Part shown: positions 22,301 to 30,260 of the stretch, in pieces
How the letters are laid out: each line of letters begins with the position of its first letter
Position numbering within the stretch: the first letter of the stretch is position 1
Assembly: GCA_037349105.1 (NCBI GenBank)
Contig: JAYJMM010000103.1
Location: 1,798,001-1,862,000, forward strand
Length of the DNA: 64,000 nucleotides
Direction of reading: 5' to 3'
Source: Limnomonas spitsbergensis
Taxonomy: Eukaryota; Chlorophyta; Chlorophyceae; Chlamydomonadales
Program-made: the position numbers and the translations under genes
The notes under the pieces: model-generated
What the model was told of the DNA's origin: nothing
Database searches by the model: none
The model's input: only the letters and a program-made list of their open reading frames with translations

Positions 22301-25300
22301 GAGGGGGGGACTGCACACCTGCACAAATGTGGGGGGGGAGGAGGGGACTGCACACCTGCACAAATGTGGGGGGGGGAGGAGGGGACTGCACACCTGCACA
22401 AATGTGGGGGGGGGGAGGAGGGGACTGCACACCTGCACAAATGTGGGGGGGGGAGGAGGGGACTGCACACCTGCACAAATGTGGGGGGGGGGAGGAGGGG
22501 ACTGCACACCTGCACAAATGTGTGTGGGGGAGGAGGGGACTGCACACCTGCACAAATGTGGGGGGGGGAGGGGGGGACTGCACACCTGCACAAATGTGGG
22601 GGGGGGAGGAGGGGACTGCACACCTGCACAAATGTGGGGGGGGAGGGGGGGACTGCACACCTGCACAAATGTGGGGGGGGAGGGGGGGACTGCACACCTG
22701 CACAAATGTGGGGGGGGGAGGAGGGGACTGCACACCTGCACAAATGTGGGGGGGGGAGGGGGGGACTGCACACCTGCACAAATGTGGGGGGGGGAGGGGG
22801 GGACTGCACACCTGCACAAATGTGGGGGGGGAGGAGGGGACTGCACACCTGCACAAATGTGGGGGGGGGAGGAGGGGACTGCACACCTGCACAAATGTGG
22901 GGGGGGGGAGGAGGGGACTGCACACCTGCACAAATGTGTGTGGGGGAGGGGGGGACTGCACACCTGCACAAATGTGGGGGGGGGGAGGAGGGGACTGCAC
23001 ACCTGCACAAATGTGGGGGGGAGGGGGGGACTGCACACCTGCACAAATGTGGGGGGGGGAGGAGGGGACTGCACACCTGCACAAATGTGGGGGGGGGAGG
23101 AGGGGACTGCACACCTGCACAAATGTGGGGGGGGGAGGGGGGGACTGCACACCTGCACAAATGTGGGGGGGGGAGGGGGACTGCACACCTGCACATGCAC
23201 ACCTGCACTGACTCGTCCGATCCCCTAAGTGACAGGCCCCTTCCCCATACCGTATCCTCCATGGAAATACAGCGCTCCCACCCCCTGTGGCCACGCCCAC
23301 CCCTCGGCAGGCCGCGGCCGAAGTAAGTCATTTACTGCATTATGTTTACTATACCCACACCCTGTTCTGCCTGGCCTGTGACTCCCAGGTTTTGGTCAAC
23401 CTCTCTTCAGGCGCGATTGCATCCATTGCGGCTACGCTCGTCACGCAGCCATTTGACGTGATCAGGTGGGGGGTCTCTGTTCGTTTCAAGATGCTTTGGC
23501 TGGATTTAGGGATGTTTCAGCTACAATACCGGGTGCTTGAGCTACAATCCAGGATGCTTGAGCAAAAGTTCAGCTACAATCCAGGATGCTTTAGCTACAA
23601 TCCAGGGTGCTTCGTCTACAGTTCAGCTACACCTGGACCCACTGTCAGGATTCCTTGCGCAACATCCTTCCTGCTCTGGCCACTGGTCATAGGCCGGTCT
23701 AGGCTCGGTCCCGGTCACTTAACCCCATGACCCCCCTGCAGTTGAGCACCACGCTATTTGGTAGCACCGCACTATTTGGTAGCACCGCACTATTTGGTAG
23801 CACCACACTATTTGGTAGCACCACACTATTTGGTAGCACCACACTATTTGGTAGCACCACACTATTTGGTAGCACCACACTATTTGGTAGCACCACACTA
23901 TTTGGTAGCACCACACTATTTGGTAGCACCACACTATTTGGTAGCACCACACTATTTGGTAGCACCACACTATTTGGTAGCACCACACTATTTGGTAGCA
24001 CCACACTATTTGGTAGCACCACACTATTTGGTAGCGTTACGATGGCACCATGGAAAACATTTGCCCCACATCTGAATGCCCCGTCACGTTTCGCACCTCT
24101 GGCTATTGCACGACGTGCGAGCAGTTTCTCACCACGCGAACCGGCGGCGCCTCTACCTCTGGCGCCATGGAAACCATCGACAGCACCCCACACCTGACTG
24201 CCATGTCGTGTTTGCTTCACACCTGACTGCCACGTCATGTTTGCTTCACGTTTTGCTCCTCTGGCGCTTGCAGGACGCGCGTGCAGTTGGCCGGCGGCGC
24301 CTCCGGCGCGATGGCGGCGATGGGCCCCATGGCAACCCTCAAGGCAGCACTGAAGCAGGGGCCCTCGGCATTGTTCGTGGGTGGGTGGGGGAGGCCAGCC
24401 TAGACAGGCCTGAGGCTCGGGGTTCTAAGTCAATGCCGTGTGTTTGATTAGCCTAGCCGTGTGTTTGATCAGCCTAGCCGTGTGTTTGATTAGCCTAGCC
24501 GTGTGTTTGATCAGCCTAGCCGTGTGTTTGATCAGCCTAGCCGTGTGTTTGATTAGCCTAGCCGAGTGTTTGATCAGCCTAGCCGTGTGTTTGATTAGCC
24601 TAGCCGTGTGTTTGATTAGCCTAGCCGTGTGTTTGATCAGCCTAGCCGTGTGTTTGATTAGCCTAGCCGTGTGTTTGATTAGCCTAGCCGTGTGTTTGAT
24701 TAGCCTAGCCGTGTGTTTGATTAGCCTAGCCGTGTGTTTGATCAGCCTAGCCGTGTGTTTGATCAGCCTAGCCGTGTGTTTGATTAGCCTAGCCGTGTGT
24801 TTGATCAGCCTAGCCGTGTGTTTGATTAGCCTAGCCGTGTGTTTGATTAGCCTAGCCGTGTGTTTGATCAGCCTAGCCGTGTGTTTGATTAGCCTAGCCG
24901 TGTGTTTGATTAGCCTAGCCGTGTGTTTGATTAGCCTAGCCGTGTGTTTGATCAGCCTAGCCGTGTGTTTGATTAGCCTAGCCGTGTGTTTGATCAGCCT
25001 AGCCGTGTGTTTGATTCTCCTAGCCGTGTGTTTGATTAGCCTAGCCGCGTGTTTGATCAGCCTAGCCGTGTGTTTGATTAGCCTAGCCGTGTGTTTGATT
25101 AGCCTAGCCGTGTGTTTGATTAGCCTAGCCGTGTGTTTGATCAGCCTAGCCGTGTGTTTGATTAGCCTAGCCGTGTGTTTGATCAGCCTAGCCGTGTGTT
25201 TGATCAGCCTAGCCGTGTGTTTGATTAGCCTAGCCGTGTGTTTGATCAGCCTAGCCGTGTGTTTGATCAGCCTAGCCGTGTGTTTGATTAGCCTAGCCGT

Positions 25301-28300
25301 GTGTTTGATCAGCCTAGCCGTGTGTTTGATCAGCCTAGCCGTGTGTTTGATTAGCCTAGCCGTGTGTTTGATTAGCCTAGCCGTGTGTTTGATTAGCCTA
25401 GCCGTGTGTTTGATCAGCCTAGCCGTGTGTTTGATTAGCCTAGCCGTGTGTTTAATTAGCCTAGCCGTGTGTTTGATTAGCCTAGCCGTGTGTTTGATTA
25501 GCCTAGCCGTGTGTTTGATTAGCCTAGCCGTGTGTTTGATTAGCCTAGCCGTGTGTTTGATTAGCCTAGCCGTGTGTTTGATCAGCCTAGCCGTGTGTTT
25601 GATTAGCCTAGCCGTGTGTTTGATTCTCCTAGCCGTGTGTTGATTAGCCTAGCCGTGTGTTTGATCAGCCTAGCCGTGTGTTTTGATTAGCCTAGCCGTG
25701 TGTTTGATAGCCTAGCCGTGTGTTTGATCAGCCTAGCCGTGTGTTTGATTAGCCTAGCCGTGTGTTTGATTAGCCTAGCCGTGTGTTTGATTAGCCTAGC
25801 CGTGTGTTTGATCAGCCTAGCCGTGTGTTTGATTAGCCTAGCCGTGTGTTTGATTAGCCTAGCCGTGTGTTTGATCAGCCGAGCCGTGTGTTTGATTAGC
25901 CTAGCCGTGTGTTTGATTAGCCTAGCCGTGTGTTTGATCAGCCTAGCCGTGTGTTTGATCAGCCTAGCCGTGTGTTTGATTAGCCTAGCCGAGTGTTTGA
26001 TCAGCCTAGCCGTGTGTTTGATTAGCCTAGCCGTGTGTTTGATTAGCCTAGCCGTGTGTTTGATCAGCCTAGCCGTGTGTTTGATTAGCCTAGCCGTGTG
26101 TTTGATTAGCCTAGCCGTGTGTTTGATTAGCCTAGCCGTGTGTTTGATTAGCCTAGCCGTGTGTTTGATCAGCCTAGCCGTGTGTTTGATTCAGCCTAGC
26201 CGTGTGTTTGATTAGCCTAGCCGTGTGTTTGATCAGCCTAGCCGTGTGTTTGATAGCCTAGCCGTGTGTTTGATTAGCCTAGCCGTGTGTTTGATCAGCC
26301 TAGCCGTGTGTTTGATTAGCCTAGCCGTGTGTTTGATTAGCCTAGCCGTGTGTTTGATTAGCCTAGCCGTGTGTTTGATCAGCCTAGCCGTGTGTTTGAT
26401 CAGCCTAGCCGTGTGTTTGATTAGCCTAGCCGTGTGTTTGATCAGCCTAGCCGTGTGTTTGATTAGCCTAGCCGTGTGTTTGATTAGCCTAGCCGTGTGT
26501 TTGATCAGCCTAGCCGTGTGTTTGATTAGCCTAGCCGTGTGTTTGATAGCCTAGCCGTGTGTTTGATAGCCTAGCCGTGTGTTTGATCAGCCTAGCCGTG
26601 TGTTTGATTAGCCTAGCCGTGTGTTTGATTAGCCTAGCCGTGTGTTTGATCAGCCTAGCCGTGTGTTTGATTAGCCTAGCCGTGTGTTTGATTAGCCTAG
26701 CCGTGTGTTTGATCAGCCTAGCCGTGTGTTTGATTAGCCTAGCCGTGTGTTTGATTCAGCCTAGCCGTGTGTTTGATCAGCCTAGCCGTGTGTTTGATTA
26801 GCCTAGCCGTGTGTTTGATCAGCCTAGCCGTGTGTTTGATTAGCCTAGCCGTGTGTTTGATTAGCCTAGCCGTGTGTTTGATCAGCCTAGCCGTGTGTTT
26901 GATTAGCCTAGCCGTGTGTTTGATTAGCCTAGCCGTGTGTTTGATTAGCCTAGCCGTGTGTTTGATTAGCCTAGCCGTGTGTTTGATCAGCCTAGCCGTG
27001 TGTTTGATCAGCCTAGCCGTGTGTTTGATTAGCCTAGCCGTGTGTTTGATTAGCCTAGCCGTGTGTTTGATTAGCCTAGCCGTGTGTTTGATTAGCCTAG
27101 CCGTGTGTTTGATTAGCCTAGCCGTGTGTTTGATTAGCCTAGCCGTGTGTTTGATCAGCCTAGCCGTGTGTTTGATTAGCCTAGCCGTGTGTTTGATTCT
27201 CCTAGCCGTGTGTTTGATTAGCCTAGCCGTGTGTTTGATCAGCCTAGCCGTGTGTTTGATTAGCCTAGCCGTGTGTTTGATTAGCCTAGCCGTGTGTTTG
27301 ATCAGCCTAGCCGTGTGTTTGATTAGCCTAGCCGTGTGTTTGATTAGCCTAGCCGTGTGTTTGATTAGCCTAGCCGTGTGTTTGATCAGCCTAGCCGTGT
27401 GTTTGATTAGCCTAGCCGTGTGTTTGATTAGCCTAGCCGTGTGTTTGATCAGCCGAGCCGTGTGTTTGATTAGCCTAGCCGTGTGTTTGATTAGCCTAGC
27501 CGTGTGTTTGATCAGCCTAGCCGTGTGTTTGATTAGCCTAGCCGTGTGTTTGATTAGCCTAGCCGTGTAATAGATCAGCCTAGCCGTGTGTTTGATCAGC
27601 CTAGCCGTGTGTTTGATTAGCCTAGCCGTGTGTTTGATCAGCCTAGCCGTGTGTTTGATTAGCCTAGCCGTGTGTTTAGATCAGCCTAGCCGTGTGTTTG
27701 ATTAGCCTAGCCGTGTGTTTGATTAGCCTAGCCGTGTGTTAGATCAGCCTAGCCGTGTGTTTGATTAGCCTAGCCGTGTGTTTGATTAGCCTAGCCGTGT
27801 GTTTGATCAGCCTAGCCGTGTGTTTGATCAGCCTAGCTGTGTGTTTGATTAGCCTAGCCGTGTGTTTGATTAGCCTAGCCGTGTGTTTGATCAGCCTAGC
27901 CGTGTGTTTGATTAGCCTAGCCGTGTGTTTGATTAGCCTAGCCGTGTGTTTGATCAGCCTAGCCGTGTGTTTGATCAGCCTAGCCGTGTGTTTGATTAGC
28001 CTAGCCGTGTGTTTGATTAGCCTAGCCGTGTGTTTGATCAGCCTAGCCGTGTGTTTGATTAGCCTAGCCGTGTGTTTGATTAGCCTAGCCGTGTGTTTGA
28101 TTAGCCTAGCCGTGTGTTTGATTAGCCTAGCCGTGTGTTTGATTAGCCTAGCCGTGTGTTTGATTAGCCTAGCCGTGTGTTTGATTAGCCTAGCCGTGTG
28201 TTTGATTAGCCTAGCCGTGTGTTTGATTAGCCTAGCCGTGTGTTTGATTAGCCTAGCCGTGTGTTTGATTAGCCTTACCTTACCCGTAGGGAATTGTAGG

Positions 28301-28712
28301 GAAATAACAAATGGAATTAAAATGTTTATCAATCCATGTAGGGTTATTTTGATCGTTTAGTCAGCCCCGCAGAGGAACTTCCTCCCCCCCTCTCTCCCCT
28401 CCCAAGCACTTTGCCTGGTATCCATAATTGCACTGGGCAGACCACCATTGTGTGGACGCATTGTGTGGACGCCCTTGGAGGAGCTGGCCCTGTGCGACAC
28501 CGGGTGCCCCTTACCCCCCCCACCTGAAATACTTAGCCCGGCATCCGCACCTCTCTCCCCTCCCAGGCACTTTGCCTCGTATCCTGAAGCGCACCGGTCA
28601 GACGGCCTTGGTATGGACCCTGTATGAGGAGCTGGTCCCGCGCATGACGGCCGCCTACATCGGAGCTGCTGCCATCATAGAGAGCAAGCGGAGCGAAGGC
28701 GAGAAGCATTAG
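4309..28712 (+). CDS. SLC25A38: Mitochondrial carrier, SLC25A38/Hem25 type (glycine transporter family)
   Basis: Ten exons join in phase: 4309-4500, 6381-6436, 7896-8007, 8537-8627, 10442-10529, 11440-11546, 12664-12725, 23389-23465, 24274-24380 and 28567-28712 (TAG). They total 1038 nt, or 345 aa, against about 300 in the family; the excess is an Ala/Ser-rich N-terminal extension of ~45 aa that could be a targeting region. All three carrier repeats are present: [11 protein letters not shown] (across the exon 1/2 joint), [13 protein letters not shown] and QPFDVIRTRVQL. The PxT in repeat 2, the segment [19 protein letters not shown] and the C-terminal [16 protein letters not shown] are marks of SLC25A38/Hem25 rather than other carriers. 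The protein should sit in the inner mitochondrial membrane. In animals and yeast the family imports glycine for haem synthesis. Algae make ALA from glutamate, so here glycine supply to glycine decarboxylase is my inference. Introns range from 411 bp to 10.7 kb and are packed with repeats. Confidence 0.93.
4850..4945. repeat. Dispersed repeat, copy 1 (diverged)
   Basis: The stretch CACACCTCCAGGCCCTGCTTAG, continued by a CAGCCGCATGGGC block and an AACTCTCCGGTTAGAAA block, matches two better-conserved copies at 29135-29215 and 29395-29470. It lies in intron 1 of the carrier gene. No coding content was recognised. Confidence 0.5.
4997..5181. mobile_element. Possible degraded copy of the short TIR element found at 39283
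   Basis: The right edge, read in reverse complement, is TATCGTAGATTTGAATTGCC. It closely matches the terminal repeat TACCGTAGATTTGATTTGCC of the element at 39283-39478. The left edge (GCTGTAGACGTGATTTG) is only loosely similar, so this is probably an old copy. Confidence 0.35.
5250..5676. repeat. 26-bp minisatellite in carrier intron 1
   Basis: About 16 copies of CTTGCTTTGCTTGGGGTCCC followed by a C run of variable length (unit ~25-27 bp). The arrays of [16 protein letters not shown] peptides in all frames are artefacts. The run ends abruptly at a unique sequence near 5677. Confidence 0.9.
5808..5968. repeat. Telomere-like composite repeat
   Basis: About five copies of a ~29-bp unit made of CCCTAAACCCTAGTCACTAT and ATCGAGTG. 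It combines the plant-type telomere word CCCTAAA with a unique spacer, in carrier intron 1. Confidence 0.8.
6437..7110. repeat. Tandem repeats seeded on the exon 2 donor of the carrier
   Basis: The true donor reads GGAAG|GTGTGTGC followed by TTGAGGTCCGGGAGGAG. Downstream, about ten ~60-bp units read GTAAGGTGTGTGATAG then GGTCCAGGGAGAGGG. The unit keeps the AAG|GTGTGTG junction, so each copy is a potential 5' splice site. Confidence 0.75.
7960..8352. repeat. Tandem copies of the exon 3 end and donor of the carrier
   Basis: The end of exon 3 (GGGACCAACTGTCATTCGG, then ATGGGGCTGGGAGTTGGG, then TTGCACATG|GTGGGTGG) recurs about five more times at ~65-75 bp spacing (near 8037, 8108, 8180, 8250 and 8318). 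The copies decay with distance. Most keep CATG|GTGG or a close version of the donor. Confidence 0.88.
8628..8725. repeat. Short tandem repeat starting at the exon 4 donor
   Basis: Exon 4 ends GGGAG|GTAGG. The donor hexamer and following bases (GTAGGTTCCGGGGCTGG) repeat five or six times with a ~17-20 bp period. The same repeat resumes at 9257 after the inserted element. Confidence 0.8.
8730..9248. mobile_element. Non-autonomous hAT-like DNA transposon, 519 bp
   Basis: The element is bounded by an inverted repeat, CAGGGTCCTGGG at the left and CCCAGGACCCTG at the right. A perfect 8-bp direct repeat GTTGGGTC (8722-8729 and 9249-9256) flanks it. An 8-bp target duplication and CAGGG ends are typical of the hAT superfamily. 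The interior has several GGTCGGC/GCCGACC palindromes and A-rich or T-rich runs but no transposase, so it must depend on an enzyme coded elsewhere. It interrupts the donor-derived repeat of carrier intron 4 and is therefore younger than that repeat. Confidence 0.88.
9826..10335. repeat. ~60-bp tandem repeat with telomere-like word
   Basis: About eight nearly identical units of CTCCTGCTGTGGCGCCTAAA, CCCTTATACCCCTATCGTTA and CCACGAGGTTTGTTTT lie in carrier intron 4, just upstream of exon 5 (10442). The Pro/Tyr/Arg peptides read through it are not genes. Confidence 0.9.
10490..10995. repeat. Degenerate copies of the exon 5 end and donor
   Basis: The end of exon 5 and its donor read GACGAGGATGGAATACAGCG, then GCAAGGAGGCCATCCG|GTAGG. 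They recur as GATGAGGGTGGGGTTCAGTG with ATTATCCG|GTGGG near 10594, again near 10714 and 10806, and partly near 10967. Between copies lie a small GTGGGAGTGATCATTTG array (10830-10910) and CCCTAAA words. Confidence 0.8.
11030..11439 (+). pseudogene. Three upstream decoy copies of the exon 6 acceptor and 5' end
   Basis: The true exon 6 starts at 11440 after CCCGTGACCAG. Copies of the acceptor plus the first ~60 nt of the exon lie at 11070, 11192 and 11318, spaced 122-126 bp. Copies 1 and 3 keep an intact AG; copy 2 has lost it. From copy 3 the frame reads on from [19 protein letters not shown] to a TAG, so its use would truncate the carrier. All copies carry a G/TTTAGGG-type tail. Confidence 0.88.
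12700..13078. repeat. Tandem copies of the exon 7 end and donor
   Basis: Exon 7 ends GAGGGCAGGCCGCAG|GTGTGG. The unit GTGTGGAGGGCAGGCCGCAG plus GTGTGGAAGGGTGGGAGCTT repeats about seven times (period ~45-62 bp), so several identical CAG|GTGTGG donors follow the real one. Phase with exon 8 requires the first copy. Confidence 0.82.
13456..13505. repeat. Perfect 17-bp inverted repeat with 16-nt loop
   Basis: The left arm GTGTGGTGTCCAATCCT (13456-13472) is an exact reverse complement of 13489-13505. The arms could form a strong hairpin in DNA or in the intron RNA. It may be a tiny palindromic element; no target duplication is clear. Confidence 0.85.
13722..14062. repeat. A+T-richer ~20-bp repeat
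   Basis: More than ten imperfect copies of AAATAAGATGTAACTGATGT or AATAAGATGTAACTTGTCT lie in carrier intron 7, directly before the giant G-rich array. Confidence 0.85.
14105..23195. repeat. Giant 9.1-kb G-rich minisatellite in carrier intron 7
   Basis: Roughly 235 units of ~37-41 bp: GGACTGCACACCTGCACAAA, then TGTG and a run of seven to nine G, then GAGGAGG or GAGGGGG. Units vary mainly in G-run length and in TGTGTG or GTGGGTG variants. The core GACTGCACACCTGCACAAATG is almost invariant apart from a few changes (TGCATACCTG, CACCGGAACAAATG). Because no stop codon occurs in the unit, frames on both strands stay open for ~3,000 codons; these are not genes. The G-rich strand is the sense strand of the carrier transcript. 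Confidence 0.97.
23515..23640. repeat. Short array in carrier intron 8
   Basis: About six imperfect copies of AGCTACAATCCAGGATGCTT with a ~20-27 bp period lie between exon 8 and the next array. Confidence 0.75.
23743..24038. repeat. 18-bp minisatellite in carrier intron 8
   Basis: About 16 copies of GGTAGCACCACACTATTT, nearly perfect, with GCACCGCAC variants in the first copies. The unit is a multiple of three, so frames such as TTLFGS run through it. It is non-coding and lies between exons 8 and 9. Confidence 0.95.
24430..28275. repeat. 3.8-kb 21-bp minisatellite in carrier intron 9
   Basis: About 183 copies of GCCTAGCCGTGTGTTTGATT, with one more base A, alternating with a TGATCA variant. 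Rare variants (GATTCTC, GAGTGTT, GCCGCGTG) and single-base indels mark sub-blocks. The 21-bp period keeps frames open (CLISLAV- and ARLIKHT-type peptides); these are not proteins. The array ends 290 bp before exon 10. Confidence 0.97.
28385..28505 (+). pseudogene. Degenerate upstream copy of carrier exon 10
   Basis: CCTCCCAAGCACTTTGCCTGG, then a TGCACTGGGCAGACC block, a TTGTGTGGACGC block and GGAGGAGCTGGCCC parallel the true acceptor and exon 10 (TCCCAGGCACTTTGCCTCG, CGCACCGGTCAGACGG, TATGGACCC, GAGGAGCTGGTCCC). The AG of the acceptor has become AAG and the frame is broken, so it is a dead or decoy exon edge. Confidence 0.78.
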
Positions 28713-29134
28713 GAGGGTCGGTCATGGCTGCCGGCTTGGCCCGCCTTTTCGCAGAAGCTGTGTGCAACGTCCATATATGGAGCTGCCCTGCTGTGGCCCA
28801 AGTGGGCTGGGCCCAAGTGGTGGTGTGGCTCTCCACAGTTTTCAGAGATACTGCGCTGCCAGCCTCCTTGGCAAGTGCAAAGACTGCACTCACTGGAATG
28901 CAGGTTGTCACGCTATATTACCGAATACGTGCCACAACCGTTTTCCCCAGAGTCGTGTTGACGGAGTCTCCGAGTCTCAGTCTCGGAGTCTCCGAAACCT
29001 AAGTAGCTGCCCAGCGGACCGTTTTTGAGGGCTGAGCTGTGGCAGAGTTTCCCGCACTAGTTTAATAGGGCCTGCTGGGACCTTGTTCTGCAGGCAGGGC
29101 CACCGGCTTCTTTGCTTTTCCACAAAAGAACAGG

Positions 29135-29215
29135 CGTTAAGTCAATAACATTACACCTCTGGGCCCTGCTCAAAAAGGCTCGGCCGCCTGGGCGCCTAAC
29201 TGTCCTGTTGGAAGA
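29135..29215. repeat. Dispersed repeat, copy 2
   Basis: ACACCTCTGGGCCCTGCTCA, then AGGCTCGGCCG and TGGGCGCCTAACTGTCC. It is a close match to 29395-29470 and a diverged match to 4850-4945. It may be part of a short interspersed element; the ends are not defined. Confidence 0.65.
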
Positions 29216-29394
29216 AAATAAACTGAACGTAAGAAGGAAAAAATGAGAAGAACACAAAGGAGAAAGAAATGGCCCCCCCCTCCCCAAAATGAAAAGGCAG
29301 CCCGAAGTATCTTTTGCCCCTCTCAAGCCCATTCCCAAAGAAGGCAAAGAAAGCAACAAATCTAGGCCTCAATGCGTACAACATCCAGGCGTTC

Positions 29395-29470
29395 AGTGTA
29401 AGAAGTCAATGGCGTTCCACCTCTGGGCCCTGCTCAAACAAGGCTCGGCCGTGTGGGCGTTTAACTAAAA
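29395..29470. repeat. Dispersed repeat, copy 3
   Basis: CCACCTCTGGGCCCTGCTCA, then CAAGGCTCGGCCG and TGGGCGTTTAACT, preceded by GTAAGAAGTCAATGGCG. It is in the same orientation as the copy 260 bp upstream, so the two may be a local duplication. Confidence 0.65.
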
Positions 29471-30260
29471 AGAGTCTATGAAGTACCCCGGTAAAGCCAT
29501 ATGGCATCAGATTCCGTTACACGAAGAACCAGTACCATACCAGTTACAAGTCAAGTCTAGCATCTCCACCAGCAGAGAAGAAAGCATATGCAAGTAACAA
29601 GCGAGCCTCAGTCAAGATCACCGGACATCTGGCTACGTGCATGCTCGTTAGGAGTTCGGGAAGTTCCTCAAGTTTGGCGGCTGGAGCCAGCGAAAGCTAC
29701 CTCCTAACTTCTGGCGTCTCCTCGGGAGGAGGGTTCTCAGGCGTCCCGCTTAGAACACACTGGAAACAAGCAGTCACGGCGAGAAGACGGAGCAGTTCGG
29801 CGCTGGATGGTGGTAAGATCCTATGGCGTAAGGTGCGCTACACGTTGCGGGCGTCATAGCGCACGTACGCTAGTGGGTTTAGCTTACTGGGTGACCTCCT
29901 TCTACTCTCGAAGGCGGTGTTGCCGGTGATCTCGAGTCCCGTGGGATCATGTGCTGCGCTGAGTGAGGCGCTGCGATCTTGGGAACTTTTTAGTCGTCGG
30001 CCTTACTCTTCGGGTTGTGTAGTTAGCTCACGTGAATTCTGGAAGCTAGAGCTTGCTTGTTACCGGGTTCATGTGCGTAGCTGCACGAGTACTAAGCCCT
30101 ACTTGTGCGGAAATTAGTTGAGAGGGCACTGCGGGAAAGGCAGGCCCTATTACCTATATTTGAATCTGGGTAGTTGCGGAATGCTGCTGTGTCAGCATAA
30201 GACATTGGTCTACTACGGAGTTTGCACGGTCACCGTGATATCGTGTGACATATGCAAGTG

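Larger units (their letters stand above)
28713..30260. other. Convergent intergenic region
   Basis: Between the stop of the carrier (28712, plus) and the stop of the coiled-coil gene (30261, minus). It holds both 3' untranslated regions and two copies of a dispersed repeat. TGTAA words, the usual polyadenylation signal of green algae, occur near 29397 but none is proven. Small ORFs here (for example 29641-29859) have no recognisable product. Confidence 0.5.

Noticed and set aside
23274..23330. Possible 12-nt micro-exon (GCCGCGGCCGAA before GTAAGT)
   Set aside because: It has AG and GT borders and would keep phase between carrier exons 7 and 8, but adds only Ala-Ala-Ala-Glu. Exons 7 and 8 already join well against the family, so it is not supported.
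14077..23331. Six overlapping ORFs of ~3,030-3,084 codons on both strands
   Set aside because: They are translations of a stop-free minisatellite inside carrier intron 7. The flanking exons join without them and the peptide is purely the repeat unit.
24438..28360. ORFs of CLISLAV and ARLIKHT type
   Set aside because: Translation of a 21-bp tandem repeat whose length is a multiple of three; intronic.
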